DNA of 64,000 bases from Streptomyces sp. 1222.5 (lineage in GTDB: Bacteria; Actinomycetota; Actinomycetes; Streptomycetales; Streptomycetaceae): positions 5,392,001-5,456,000 of the forward strand of contig NZ_FNSZ01000001.1 in the NCBI RefSeq assembly GCF_900105245.1, read 5' to 3'. The position numbers were made by a program, and so were the translations under genes. This document shows positions 1-8,801 of the stretch, one piece after another (positions within the stretch are counted from its first letter, which is position 1; each line of letters opens with the position of its first letter). The notes under the pieces are model-generated. The model worked only from the letters and a program-made list of their open reading frames with translations, was not told the DNA's origin and did no database searches.

Positions 1-868
1 ACGGCCGCAGGATGCGGAGCAGTTCCCCGCTCTTCTTCAGCTTGTGCAACTCGGCGTTGAAGGCGTCCCGCAGCCCGGTCTCGGTCGGCCGGAACGCGAA
101 CGCCCCGCCGTCGACGTGTGGTTTGCCCTTGACCAGTGGGGTGAACGGCTTGGTGGCCTCCGCCTTGGAGGACTTCTTGACCACCTCGCGGGTGGTCAGC
201 GCCGTCCCCGCGAAGACGTCGACGCGGCCCGCCTCGACCGCGTTCAGCCCCGCGACCTGGTCCGGGACGATGAGGATGTCGCTCTCCTCGTACCCGGCCT
301 CCACCGCGTACTGGATCTCGGCGTAGCCGGTGCCGGTGGCGAACTTCGCCTTCTTCGCCACGACGTCCCGGTAGGAGTGCAACCCCTTCGGGTTCCCCTT
401 GCGGACGATGAACGAATCCAGCATCTGGTAGTCCGGATCGGCGAAGATCACCTGCTCGCAGCGCTCGGGGTTCACGTACATCCCCGCGGCCACCACGTCG
501 AACTGCTGCGAGTTGAGTCCGGGGATGAGCGAGCCGAACTCCGTCGGCACCGGCTGCACCCGGTCCACCCCGAGCCGCTTGAAGATCACCTTCGCCAGCT
601 CGGGCGCCTCACCGGTGAGCTGTCCGTCCGTGTCGATGTACCCGAAGGGGATCTCACCGGCGATCCCGAGCCGGACGACGCCCTGCGCGCGCAGCCGGCC
701 GAGCAGGTCGCCGCCGTTCTTGCCGGACGCCACCGCCACTCGTGTGCAGCCCGCGGCACCCAGCGCGCCGAGCGCGCCGAGGGCGGAGACGCCCGCGAGG
801 ACCGAGCGGCGGCTGCGTCTGTGATCCGGCCCGGATGTGTGTACGTCGTTCCCAAGTGGTGGAGCCAT
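1..868 (-). CDS. ehuB: EhuB-like ABC transporter substrate-binding lipoprotein (3' end cut by window)
   Basis: Partial gene running off the left edge; about 289 codons are visible. The start ATG is at 868. The N-terminus is basic (HRRSRRS), followed by an Ala/Gly/Leu hydrophobic stretch and a lipobox LGAAGC with the lipid Cys near residue 41, so the product should be a membrane-anchored periplasmic-type binding protein. The mature part reads as a family-3 polar amino acid/ectoine binding protein: VVRLGIAGEIPFGY at the start of lobe 1, then GLNSQQFDVVAAGMYV and a lobe-2 segment around AGRVDVFAGTAL. The closest family I recognise is EhuB, the ectoine/hydroxyectoine receptor; permease and ATPase genes would be expected beyond the edge. 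It is divergent from the DUF3830 gene across 47 bp. Ectoine as ligand is inferred from family resemblance only. Confidence 0.85.
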   Translation of the reverse strand, partial: MAPPLGNDVHTSGPDHRRSRRSVLAGVSALGALGALGAAGCTRVAVASGKNGGDLLGRLRAQGVVRLGIAGEIPFGYIDTDGQLTGEAPELAKVIFKRLGVDRVQPVPTEFGSLIPGLNSQQFDVVAAGMYVNPERCEQVIFADPDYQMLDSFIVRKGNPKGLHSYRDVVAKKAKFATGTGYAEIQYAVEAGYEESDILIVPDQVAGLNAVEAGRVDVFAGTALTTREVVKKSSKAEATKPFTPLVKGKPHVDGGAFAFRPTETGLRDAFNAELHKLKKSGELLRILRP

Positions 869-915
869 GGCGGCGCGGCTACCCAAGGGCCTCCCGGCTA
901 TGCACCCTGGATTTC

Positions 916-1410
916 ATGGCCGATCGATTCGTCACCGTCTCGCTCGACAAGCGGGACGTTCACTGCACCGCACGACTGTTGGACGACCGCGCGCCTCTGA
1001 CCTGCGCGGCAGTGTGGGAGGCACTGCCGCTCACCGGCGACGTCTACCACGCCAAGTACGCGCGCAACGAGATCTACGCCCTGTTCCCACCCTTCGCCTC
1101 CACGGAACCCCCACTGGAGAACCCGACGGTCACCCCGATTCCCGGCGACCTCTGTTACTTCTCCTTCACCGGCGCCGAACTCGGCACGAAGGCCTACGGC
1201 TACGACCGTGAGGTCCGCCCCGGCACCACCGTCGTCGACCTCGCCCTGTTCTACGAGCGCAACAACCTGCTGCTGAACGGGGACGTCGGCTGGGTGCCGG
1301 GGATCGTCTGGGGTCAGGTGACCGACGGCCTCGACGCGATGGCCGAGGCCTGCAACGACCTGTGGCGGACGGGAGCGGCGGGGGAGACGCTCAGCTTCCG
1401 GCGGGCCTGA
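916..1410 (+). CDS. DUF3830 family protein
   Basis: 164-aa protein starting at the ATG at 916 (MADRFVTVSLDKR). I recognise it as a DUF3830 family member, a small cyclophilin-like-fold family of unknown activity found near Asp/Glu racemases, amidases and solute transporters. No signal peptide or membrane segment is visible, so it should be cytoplasmic. Upstream in-frame sequence is a shadow of the ehuB gene, which is why the ATG was preferred. It diverges from ehuB, and its last 20 bases overlap the 3' end of the amidase on the other strand (tail-to-tail overlap 1391-1410). The context suggests a role in handling whatever the EhuB-like receptor imports; no reaction can be assigned. Confidence 0.85.
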   Translation: MADRFVTVSLDKRDVHCTARLLDDRAPLTCAAVWEALPLTGDVYHAKYARNEIYALFPPFASTEPPLENPTVTPIPGDLCYFSFTGAELGTKAYGYDREVRPGTTVVDLALFYERNNLLLNGDVGWVPGIVWGQVTDGLDAMAEACNDLWRTGAAGETLSFRRA

Positions 1411-2797
1411 CGAGCCCCGGCAGCGCCTGCCCCGCCTCGTACAGCGCGTGCGCCGCCCGCAGCACCAGATCGTCCCGGTGCCGGGCGGCCACGAGCTGCA
1501 TGCCCACCGGCAGCCCGTCCCCGTCCGTGCCGACCGGAACCGTGGCGGCGGGCTGCTGGGTCAGGTTGAAGGGGTAGGTGAACGGCGTCCACCCCGTCCA
1601 GCGCCGCAGCCCCGAACCCCGCGGCACCTCCGCACCGGCCTCGAACGCCGTCACCGGCAGCGTCGGCGTGACCAGCAGGTCGTACGTCTCGTGGAAGCGT
1701 CCCATGCGCCGCCCCAGGCCCATCCGGACGTCGACCGCCGCCAGATATTCCAGCGCGGAGTACCGGGACCCCTGCGCGCAGATCTCCCCCAGTCCCGGGT
1801 CGAGCAGCTGCCGCAGCCGGGGCGGGAACCGCTGGGTGAGCCGGGCGGCACCGCTGAACCACAGCGTGTGGAAGGCCTCCACCGGATCGCTGAGGTCGGG
1901 GTCGGTCTCCTCCACGTACGCACCGAGGTCCGCGAGCCGGGCGACCGCCCGCCGCACCGCCGCGGCGACCCCCGGCCGCACCGCCACCTGCCCGCCCAGG
2001 GTGGGCGAGTACGCCACCCGCAGCCCTCGCACGCCCCCCTTCAGCGCCTCCGAGAAGGAGCCCGGCGCGGGCGGCAGCGCCGACCAGTCGCGCGGGTCCG
2101 GGGCGCCGATCACGTCGAGCAGCAGGGCCGCGTCGGCGGCGTCCCGGGTCATCGGCCCCGTGTGCGACAGCGTGCCGAAGGCGCTCGCCGGATACAGCGG
2201 CACCCGGCCGTACGTCGGCTTCAGGCCGAAGATCCCGCAGAACGCGGCCGGGATACGGATGCTGCCGCCGCCGTCCGTGCCCAGCGACAGCGGGCCCGCG
2301 CCGAGGGCCACGGCCGCCGCGCTGCCACCGCTGGAGCCGCCCGCGGTGCGTGCCGGGTCGTGCGGATTGCGGGTGATCCCGGTCAGCGGGGAGTCGGTGA
2401 CGCCCTTCCAGCCGTACTCCGGGGTCGTCGTCTTGCCCAGGAACACCGCGCCGTGCTCGCGCAGCCTGGCCACCGGGGGCGCGTCCTCGTCCCACGCCCC
2501 CTGCTCGGAGATGGTCCGGGAGCCGCGCAGGGTCGGATGGCCGCGCAGCAGCAGGATGTCCTTCACCGTCACCGGCACCCCGTCGAGCAGCCCGGCCGGC
2601 TCACCGCGCCGCCAGCGCTCCTCCGACTCCCGGGCCCGGGCGAGTGCGTCCTCCTCGGTGAAGCGTACGAACGCGTTCACCTCCGGCTGGATCCGGCGCG
2701 CCCGCTCCAGGGCCTCGACGGTCGCCTCCACGGGGCTGAACTCGCCCTTGCGGTAACCGTCCAGGAGCCGGGCCGCGGTGAGGTCGGTGAGCTGCAT
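1391..2797 (-). CDS. amidase (amidase signature family)
   Basis: 468-aa amidase-signature hydrolase. The catalytic triad is visible: Lys near residue 79 in PVTVKDILLLRG, the cis-Ser near 155 in AGGSSGGSAAAV, and the nucleophilic Ser near 179 in LGTDGGGSIRIPA. The family hydrolyses amide bonds of carboxamides (GatA, allophanate and aryl/acyl amidases). There is no signal peptide, so it should be cytoplasmic. The ATG at 2797 (MQLTDLTAARLLDG) was chosen because the long upstream extension is out of frame with the hydroxyacid dehydrogenase that occupies that DNA. It lies 17 bp downstream of that dehydrogenase on the same strand and probably shares its transcript. Grouping with EhuB-like uptake and EutA-like enzymes suggests amide cleavage in the same catabolic route; the substrate is unknown. 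Confidence 0.9.
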   Translation of the reverse strand: MQLTDLTAARLLDGYRKGEFSPVEATVEALERARRIQPEVNAFVRFTEEDALARARESEERWRRGEPAGLLDGVPVTVKDILLLRGHPTLRGSRTISEQGAWDEDAPPVARLREHGAVFLGKTTTPEYGWKGVTDSPLTGITRNPHDPARTAGGSSGGSAAAVALGAGPLSLGTDGGGSIRIPAAFCGIFGLKPTYGRVPLYPASAFGTLSHTGPMTRDAADAALLLDVIGAPDPRDWSALPPAPGSFSEALKGGVRGLRVAYSPTLGGQVAVRPGVAAAVRRAVARLADLGAYVEETDPDLSDPVEAFHTLWFSGAARLTQRFPPRLRQLLDPGLGEICAQGSRYSALEYLAAVDVRMGLGRRMGRFHETYDLLVTPTLPVTAFEAGAEVPRGSGLRRWTGWTPFTYPFNLTQQPAATVPVGTDGDGLPVGMQLVAARHRDDLVLRAAHALYEAGQALPGLVRPAGS

Positions 2798-2814
2798 GCA
2801 CCCTCCATCGGGTC

Positions 2815-3768
2815 TCAGTGACCGGGCACGTAACCACGCTTCTTGTCGACCACGTTCACCAGTGATCTGCCCGCCGCCCAGCGCTCGTACAACTCCACGA
2901 ACTGCACGCCCAGTTCGTCCCGCCAGCCCACCGTGTCCCCGCTCATGTGCGGGGAGACGATCAGCTCCGGCAGCTCCCACAACGGGCTGTCCGCGGGCAG
3001 GGGTTCGGTGGCGAAGACGTCCAGCGCGGCGCCCGCGATCCAGCGCCGGGTCAGCGCCTCCGCGAGGGCGTCCTCGTCCACCAGCTGCCCGCGGCCGACG
3101 TTCACGAAGAACGCCGAGGGCTGCATCATGCCGAACCGGCGGGCGTCGAACATGCGGTACGTCCGCTCGGTCAGCGGTGCCGCGGCGATCACCCAGTCCG
3201 CGCGGGAGACCAGCCGGTCCAGGTCGTCCGGGCCGTGGATGCCGGTGCGCGGCAGCCGGCCGACCAGTGCCGTCGTCACGCCCAGGGCCTTGAGCGTGCG
3301 GGCGATCGCCCGGCCGATCGGGCCCGAGCCGACCACGCACGCGCGCGTGCCCGCCACCCGCCGGCTCTCCCGGTGCCGCCAGGTCCGCTCACGCTGGTAC
3401 CCCAGGGTGCGCGGGAGGTCCTTCGCGACCGCCAGCACCAGGGCCGCCACGTACTCGGCGATCGGCTGGTCGAAGATCCCGCGCGCGTTGGTGACCACCG
3501 TGTCGGACGCGGCCAGTTCCGGACACATCAGATGGTCCACGCCGGCGCTCGCGGTGTGCACCCAGCGCGGCCGGGGCCCGTCCCCGGGCCAGGCCTCGCG
3601 CACGGCGTGCGAGGTGAAGTCCCACACCAGCAGGGCGTCCGCTTCGGGCAGCCGCTCGGCCAGGTGCCCGGCGTCGGTGTGCACGATCCGGGCGCGGCCG
3701 GTGAGGCGGCCGAGCCGGGGCGGCGGGTCGGCGTCGAGAACGAGAAGGGTCGGCGGGGTCGGTGTCAT
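2815..3768 (-). CDS. D-2-hydroxyacid dehydrogenase
   Basis: 317-aa NAD(P)-dependent D-2-hydroxyacid dehydrogenase. The Rossmann glycine motif is VVGSGPIGRAIA. The family catalytic Arg-Glu-His set is present as NVGRGQLVDEDAL, DVFATEPLP and VSPHMSG. The N-terminal substrate domain is divergent but carries the usual SAGVDHL and ARGIF segments. The start is the ATG at 3768 (MTPTPPTLLVLDAD); a much longer open frame upstream is antisense to the next gene and was discarded. It is co-directional with the amidase (17 bp apart) and divergent from the EutA-like pair across about 120 bp. It probably interconverts a 2-oxo acid and a D-2-hydroxy acid in the catabolic route of this cluster; the substrate cannot be read from sequence. 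Confidence 0.9.
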   Translation of the reverse strand: MTPTPPTLLVLDADPPPRLGRLTGRARIVHTDAGHLAERLPEADALLVWDFTSHAVREAWPGDGPRPRWVHTASAGVDHLMCPELAASDTVVTNARGIFDQPIAEYVAALVLAVAKDLPRTLGYQRERTWRHRESRRVAGTRACVVGSGPIGRAIARTLKALGVTTALVGRLPRTGIHGPDDLDRLVSRADWVIAAAPLTERTYRMFDARRFGMMQPSAFFVNVGRGQLVDEDALAEALTRRWIAGAALDVFATEPLPADSPLWELPELIVSPHMSGDTVGWRDELGVQFVELYERWAAGRSLVNVVDKKRGYVPGH

Positions 3769-3891
3769 GCGGGGCGGCTCCCGGCGTCTGACATGCGTGG
3801 ATTGACCACGCTCGCACCCGAACCTACCGTCGTCAACACGGGCGTTATCGCGATCCGTTGCTCCCTCGTCTCCCAGCGTGAGGCCGGTGCC

Positions 3892-4677
3892 ATGGACGTC
3901 TCCTTTCTCGGCGGCCCCCGCCCCCAGCGCGGCGTCGGCGTGGTGGCCCCCTTCGACTTCGCCCTCGACCGCGAGCTGTGGCGCTGGGTGCCCGACGAGG
4001 TGTCGCTGCATCTGACCCGGACCCCGTTCGTGCCCGTCGAGGTGAGCCTGGACCTGGCGCGGCTGGTCAGCGAGCACGAGACCCTCGGTGAGGCCGTCCG
4101 CGCGCTGACCGCCGTCGCCCCCGAGGTCGTGGCCTACGCCTGCACCTCCGGCAGTTTCGTCGGCGGGATCGCCGGGGAGCGGGCGATGTGCGAGGCGATG
4201 ACCCGGGCGGGCGCGCTGCCCGCCGTGACCACCTCCGGGGCGCTGCTGGAGGCCCTGGCGGAGCTGGGCGTGCGGCGGGTAGCCCTGGTCACGCCGTACA
4301 CGGTGACCCTGACCCGGGCGCTCCGGGAGTACGTCGCGGAGGCCGGCGTACGGATCACCGGGTGCGCCTACATGGGGCTGACCCGGCACATCTGGCAGGT
4401 GCCGTACCGGGACGTCGCCGGAATGGCACGGCAGGCGATCCGCCCCGGCGCGGCCGACGCGCTGTTCATCTCCTGCACCAACCTGCCGACCTACGACGTC
4501 ATCCCGCAACTGGAGGCCGAACTGCGCATGCCGGTCCTCTCGGCCAACCAGGTCACGATGTGGGCTGCCCTGCGCCGACTGGGTACCCGAGCCGTGGGGC
4601 CCTACCAGGCGCTGCTGGACGCGGCCGCGCGGGAGCGGCCCGTACTGCCCGAAGAGACGCAGGAAGGCTGGACATGA
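3892..4677 (+). CDS. Asp/Glu racemase / maleate cis-trans isomerase family protein (EutA-like), two-cysteine paralog
   Basis: 261-aa member of the Asp/Glu racemase superfamily, in the branch containing maleate isomerase, arylmalonate decarboxylase and EutA of ectoine utilisation. Both family cysteines are present: YACTSGSFVGG in the first lobe and FISCTNLPTYD in the second. These residues normally act as the acid/base or covalent pair. The start is the ATG at 3892 (MDVSFLGG) with a weak GTGAGG upstream; an in-frame ATG at 3793 is possible but its extension is not family-like. Its stop overlaps the start of the next paralog in an ATGA (4674-4677), so the two are translationally coupled and may form a heteromer. 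It is divergent from the dehydrogenase-amidase pair. Confidence 0.85.
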   Translation: MDVSFLGGPRPQRGVGVVAPFDFALDRELWRWVPDEVSLHLTRTPFVPVEVSLDLARLVSEHETLGEAVRALTAVAPEVVAYACTSGSFVGGIAGERAMCEAMTRAGALPAVTTSGALLEALAELGVRRVALVTPYTVTLTRALREYVAEAGVRITGCAYMGLTRHIWQVPYRDVAGMARQAIRPGAADALFISCTNLPTYDVIPQLEAELRMPVLSANQVTMWAALRRLGTRAVGPYQALLDAAARERPVLPEETQEGWT

Positions 4678-5405
4678 CCGCACTCGGTTTCCTCTATCCG
4701 GGCCACTCCGCCGAGGACGACTATCCACGCATGGAGCAGCTCCTGGGGAGCGACATCCGGGTGGACCTGGTCCACACGGACATCGGCGAGGACGCGCACC
4801 GGGTGGACGCCCTGCGCGAGATGGGCTCCGCCGAGCGGCTCGCGGCGGGCATGGAGGGGTTGCGGCTCGCCGGCGTCGAGACGGTGGTGTGGGCGTGCAC
4901 CAGCGGCGGCTTCGTGCACGGCTGGGACGGCGCCCAGGACCAGGTGCGGACGCTGGCCCGGCTGGCCGGGATGCCGGCCTCCTCGACGTCGTTCGCGTTC
5001 GTGCACGCGGCCCGGGAGCTCGGGGTGCGGCGGGTCGCCGTGGGCGCGACCTACCCGGAGGACGTGGCGGCCCTGTTCGCGGACTTCCTGGGGGCCGGTG
5101 GCCTGGAGGTGACCGGCATGCGGTCGTCCGGGATCGTCACGGCGGCGGAGGTCGGCACGTGGGGGGAGGAGGACGTGCTGACGCTGGCCCGCGCGGCGGA
5201 CGTGGCCGACGCGGAGGCGGTCCTGCTCCCGGACACCGCGCTGCACACCGCCGCCCACCTGTCGCTGCTGGAGAAGGCCCTGTCCAAGCCGGTCCTCACG
5301 GCGAACCAGGTCAGCGTCTGGGAGGGGCTGCGCCTGGCCGACCGCCGCGTGAACGCCCCCACCCTCGGCACCCTCTTCACCCGGGAACCCCTGGTACAGG
5401 CCTGA
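4674..5405 (+). CDS. Asp/Glu racemase family paralog lacking the second active-site cysteine
   Basis: 243-aa paralog of the preceding gene, starting inside its stop codon (ATGA overlap). The first-lobe cysteine is kept (VVWACTSGGFVHG). The second-lobe position that reads SCTNL in the partner reads PDTAL here, so Cys is replaced by Asp. The rest of the fold, including PVLTANQVSVWEGL near the C-terminus, aligns well with the partner (PVLSANQVTMWAAL). Loss of one of two catalytic cysteines implies a changed reaction (decarboxylase-like or hydrolytic chemistry) or a regulatory or structural subunit. It is the last gene of the plus-strand pair and is followed by a strong hairpin at 5434-5466. Confidence 0.85.
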   Translation: MTALGFLYPGHSAEDDYPRMEQLLGSDIRVDLVHTDIGEDAHRVDALREMGSAERLAAGMEGLRLAGVETVVWACTSGGFVHGWDGAQDQVRTLARLAGMPASSTSFAFVHAARELGVRRVAVGATYPEDVAALFADFLGAGGLEVTGMRSSGIVTAAEVGTWGEEDVLTLARAADVADAEAVLLPDTALHTAAHLSLLEKALSKPVLTANQVSVWEGLRLADRRVNAPTLGTLFTREPLVQA

Positions 5406-5433
5406 CACCGCCGGACCGCCATCGCGGTACGCC

Positions 5434-5466
5434 CCGGCCGGCGAGGCACCCTGCCTCGCCGGCCGG
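5434..5466. terminator. strong hairpin terminator after the EutA-like pair
   Basis: A perfect 15-bp inverted repeat (arms 5434-5448 and 5452-5466) with a 3-base loop lies 28 bp after the second EutA-like gene. There is no clear T-run, as is common for Streptomyces intrinsic terminators. It separates this unit from the luciferase-like gene. Confidence 0.7.
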
Positions 5467-5606
5467 ACACCGGGGCGCCCCACGACGGCAAGGGCGCCCC
5501 GGCGACCAGGGCGCGCGGCCGGGAAGCACGGGCGGACGGAATAAGCGGGGACACCCTCCTGTTAGCTCTCCGAAGGAAGCACGCTCAGAAACAGGAGGCC
5601 CACACC

Positions 5607-6673
<1,067 letters not shown>

Positions 6674-6695
<22 letters not shown>

Positions 6696-8479
6696 GTCTG
6701 CTCCCCGAGCAGCTCGGAGATACGATCCGGCGGCACCGGACGGGAGTACAGCCAGCCCTGTCCGGTGTCGCAGCCGATCCGGCGCAGCCGGGTGGCCTGG
6801 GCGGAGGTCTCCACGCACTCGGCGGTGACGGTCAGCCCCAGGCGGTGCGCCAGCTGGATCATCGCCTCCACGATCACCTCGTCGGCCGGGTTGGGTGCGA
6901 TCGTCTTCTTCTCGCCCTCGTACTGGAAGCCCCGCACGAAGGAGCCGTCCAGCTTCAGGACCGACACCGGCAGCCTGCTCAGATAGGCGAGGTTGGAGTA
7001 GCCGGTGCCGAAGTCGTCGATGGCGATGCGCACGCCCATGTCGCTGAGGGCCTGGAGGGCCTGGAGCGGACGGCCCGCGGAGCCCATCACCGCGGACTCG
7101 GTGAGCTCCAACTGCAGCAGGTGCGGGGCGAGTCCGGTCTCGGCGAGGACCTGCGCCACGTCCGCCACCAGGTCGGAGTCCCACACCTGGCGCACGGCCA
7201 CGTTCACGCTGACGAAGATCGGCGGTTCGTCCGGGTGGTCCAGCTGCCAGCGGCGGGCCTGCCGGCAGGCGGTTTTCAGCGCCCAGCGGCCGAGCTGCAC
7301 GATCGAACCGTCCTCCTCGGCCAGTCCGATGAACCGATTCGGCGTCAGCGTGCCGAACTGTGGATGATGCCAGCGGATCAACGCCTCGACCCCGCTGAGC
7401 CGCCCGTCCTCCATGCCGACCAACGGCTGGTACTCCAGGGCGAATTCGCCGCGCTCGATGGCGGGGCGCAGAGTGGAGGAGAGGGCCTGCCGGGTCATCA
7501 GGTGCGCGTTGCGCTCGGGGTCGAACAGCGTCCAGCGGCCCTTGCCGTCCGCCTTCGCCCAGTACAGGGTCGTATCGGCCGCCTGCATCAGACCCGTCGC
7601 GGTGGTGCCCGCCGCGTGCCGCTCGACCACACCGATGGACGCCGTCAGCGACAGCCGCTGCCCGGCCAGGTCGAAGGGCGCCTCCAGGGCCTTCAGCGCC
7701 GATTCGGCGAGATCCGCGAGCTGTTCGGTGCCGGTGGAGTCCTCCACGAGCAGGGCGAACTCGTCGCCCCCGAGCCGGGCGACGAGGGGAGTGGCGGCGC
7801 GGGCGTACCCGGTCTCGTCGGCGACCCGGTTCAGGCGCTCGGCCACGGCCGCGAGCAGCCGGTCGCCGACGCGGTGGCCGAGAGTGTCGTTGACGGCCTT
7901 GAACCCGTCGAGGTCCAGGTAGCACAGGCCGATCCGGCCGGTGCCGCTCTGCTCGTACGACTCCGCCTCCAGCGCGGCCGTCAGCCGCTCGAAGAACAAC
8001 GTGCGGTTGGGCAGCCGGGTCACCGGGTCGTGCATCTGCAAGTGCCGCAACCGCGCCTGGAGTTCGCGGCGGGCACCGACGTCCGTCACCGACAGCAGGA
8101 CACCGGGGCCGCCGTCGGCCAGCGGGGCGACGGTGACCTGCACCCACAGCGAGCGCCCGTCGGGATGCTTCAGCCGGCGGGTGCAGCGCAGCCGGGCCTG
8201 CCGGCCGCGCAGGACCTCGCGGTAGGCGTGCCAGGTGCGGGCGTCCGAGGCGAGGTCCACCAGATCGGCGGCGACCTGCCCCGGGAACGACTCCGGATCG
8301 GTGCCCAGCAGCTCGCCGAAGGCGGAGTTGGCGCCGGTGACGATGCCCGCGGCGTCCACGACCGCCATGGCGAGCGGGGCGGCCGCGAAGACACGGCGAT
8401 AGGTGGACTGATCACTGTCTGTGACGGCTGACCGGTCGAGGTCTGCCGCGGGCGTCGGCCCTTCGGACGTTCCGCTCAC
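6674..8479 (-). CDS. cdgA: PAS-GGDEF-EAL cyclic-di-GMP turnover protein (CdgA-type)
   Basis: 601-aa protein with a PAS domain (about residues 24-130), a GGDEF diguanylate cyclase domain (about 147-315, intact GGDEF at 237-241) and an EAL phosphodiesterase domain (about 345-590, with GVEALIRW, DDFGTGYSNLAYL, KLDGSFV and ECVET intact). Both catalytic halves look functional. The RxxD inhibitory site expected just before GGDEF is absent, so product inhibition by that route is unlikely. The GTG at 8479 (VSGTSEGPTPAADLD) has GGGAG upstream; the longer frame beyond it overlaps the next promoter region and is not domain-like. No membrane segment is visible. In Streptomyces this architecture and location fit CdgA, whose transcription is controlled by BldD; the symbol rests on that resemblance. 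It is convergent with the LLM gene. Confidence 0.88.
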
Positions 8480-8801
8480 CGCTCGCTCCCGCAGTGCACT
8501 CGATCTCTGTCCGTGCCGGAAAGTGTGCCGATCATAGAGGCTGGCCCGGAGGCCTTCCAGCCACTCTCCAGTCTCCCGGACGGAGTACAGGTTCTGACAG
8601 ATCGTTTCTGCCCGCACCTGGACGGGTTCTTCAGGCCCCCGACCAGTTGTGACGTTCCGTGAGTGTTTCGGGGGTGTCGAGCGCCGGAGCGCGCCGGGGC
8701 GCGGGCGGGGCGCACTCACCCTTCTGGTGCAGACAAACAGGGCATGGCGTGGCGAATCCCAGCAATCTGGGTGCGGGTCCCGAGAGTCGCATCCGGAGGT
8801 C
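8480..8801. other. divergent intergenic region between cdgA and the M6 protease gene
   Basis: About 320 bp without a gene. It must hold the promoters of cdgA (leftward) and the secreted protease (rightward). Besides the BldD-like half-site pair at 8650-8662 and the protease RBS (GGAGGT at 8794-8799), I see no distinct element. The open frames that cross it are extensions of cdgA without domain similarity. Confidence 0.5.
8650..8662. promoter_or_regulatory. possible BldD-type box upstream of cdgA
   Basis: TGACGTTCCGTGA matches the outer half-sites of the BldD consensus (TNAC-N5-GTNA) exactly, but differs at two central positions. It lies about 170 bp upstream of the cdgA start. BldD control of cdgA is established in S. 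coelicolor; this assignment is inferred from a short motif. Confidence 0.35.

Noticed and set aside
2815..4728. 637-codon minus frame as one hydroxyacid dehydrogenase
   Set aside because: Only the part below 3768 is enzyme-like; the extension is antisense to the first EutA-like gene.
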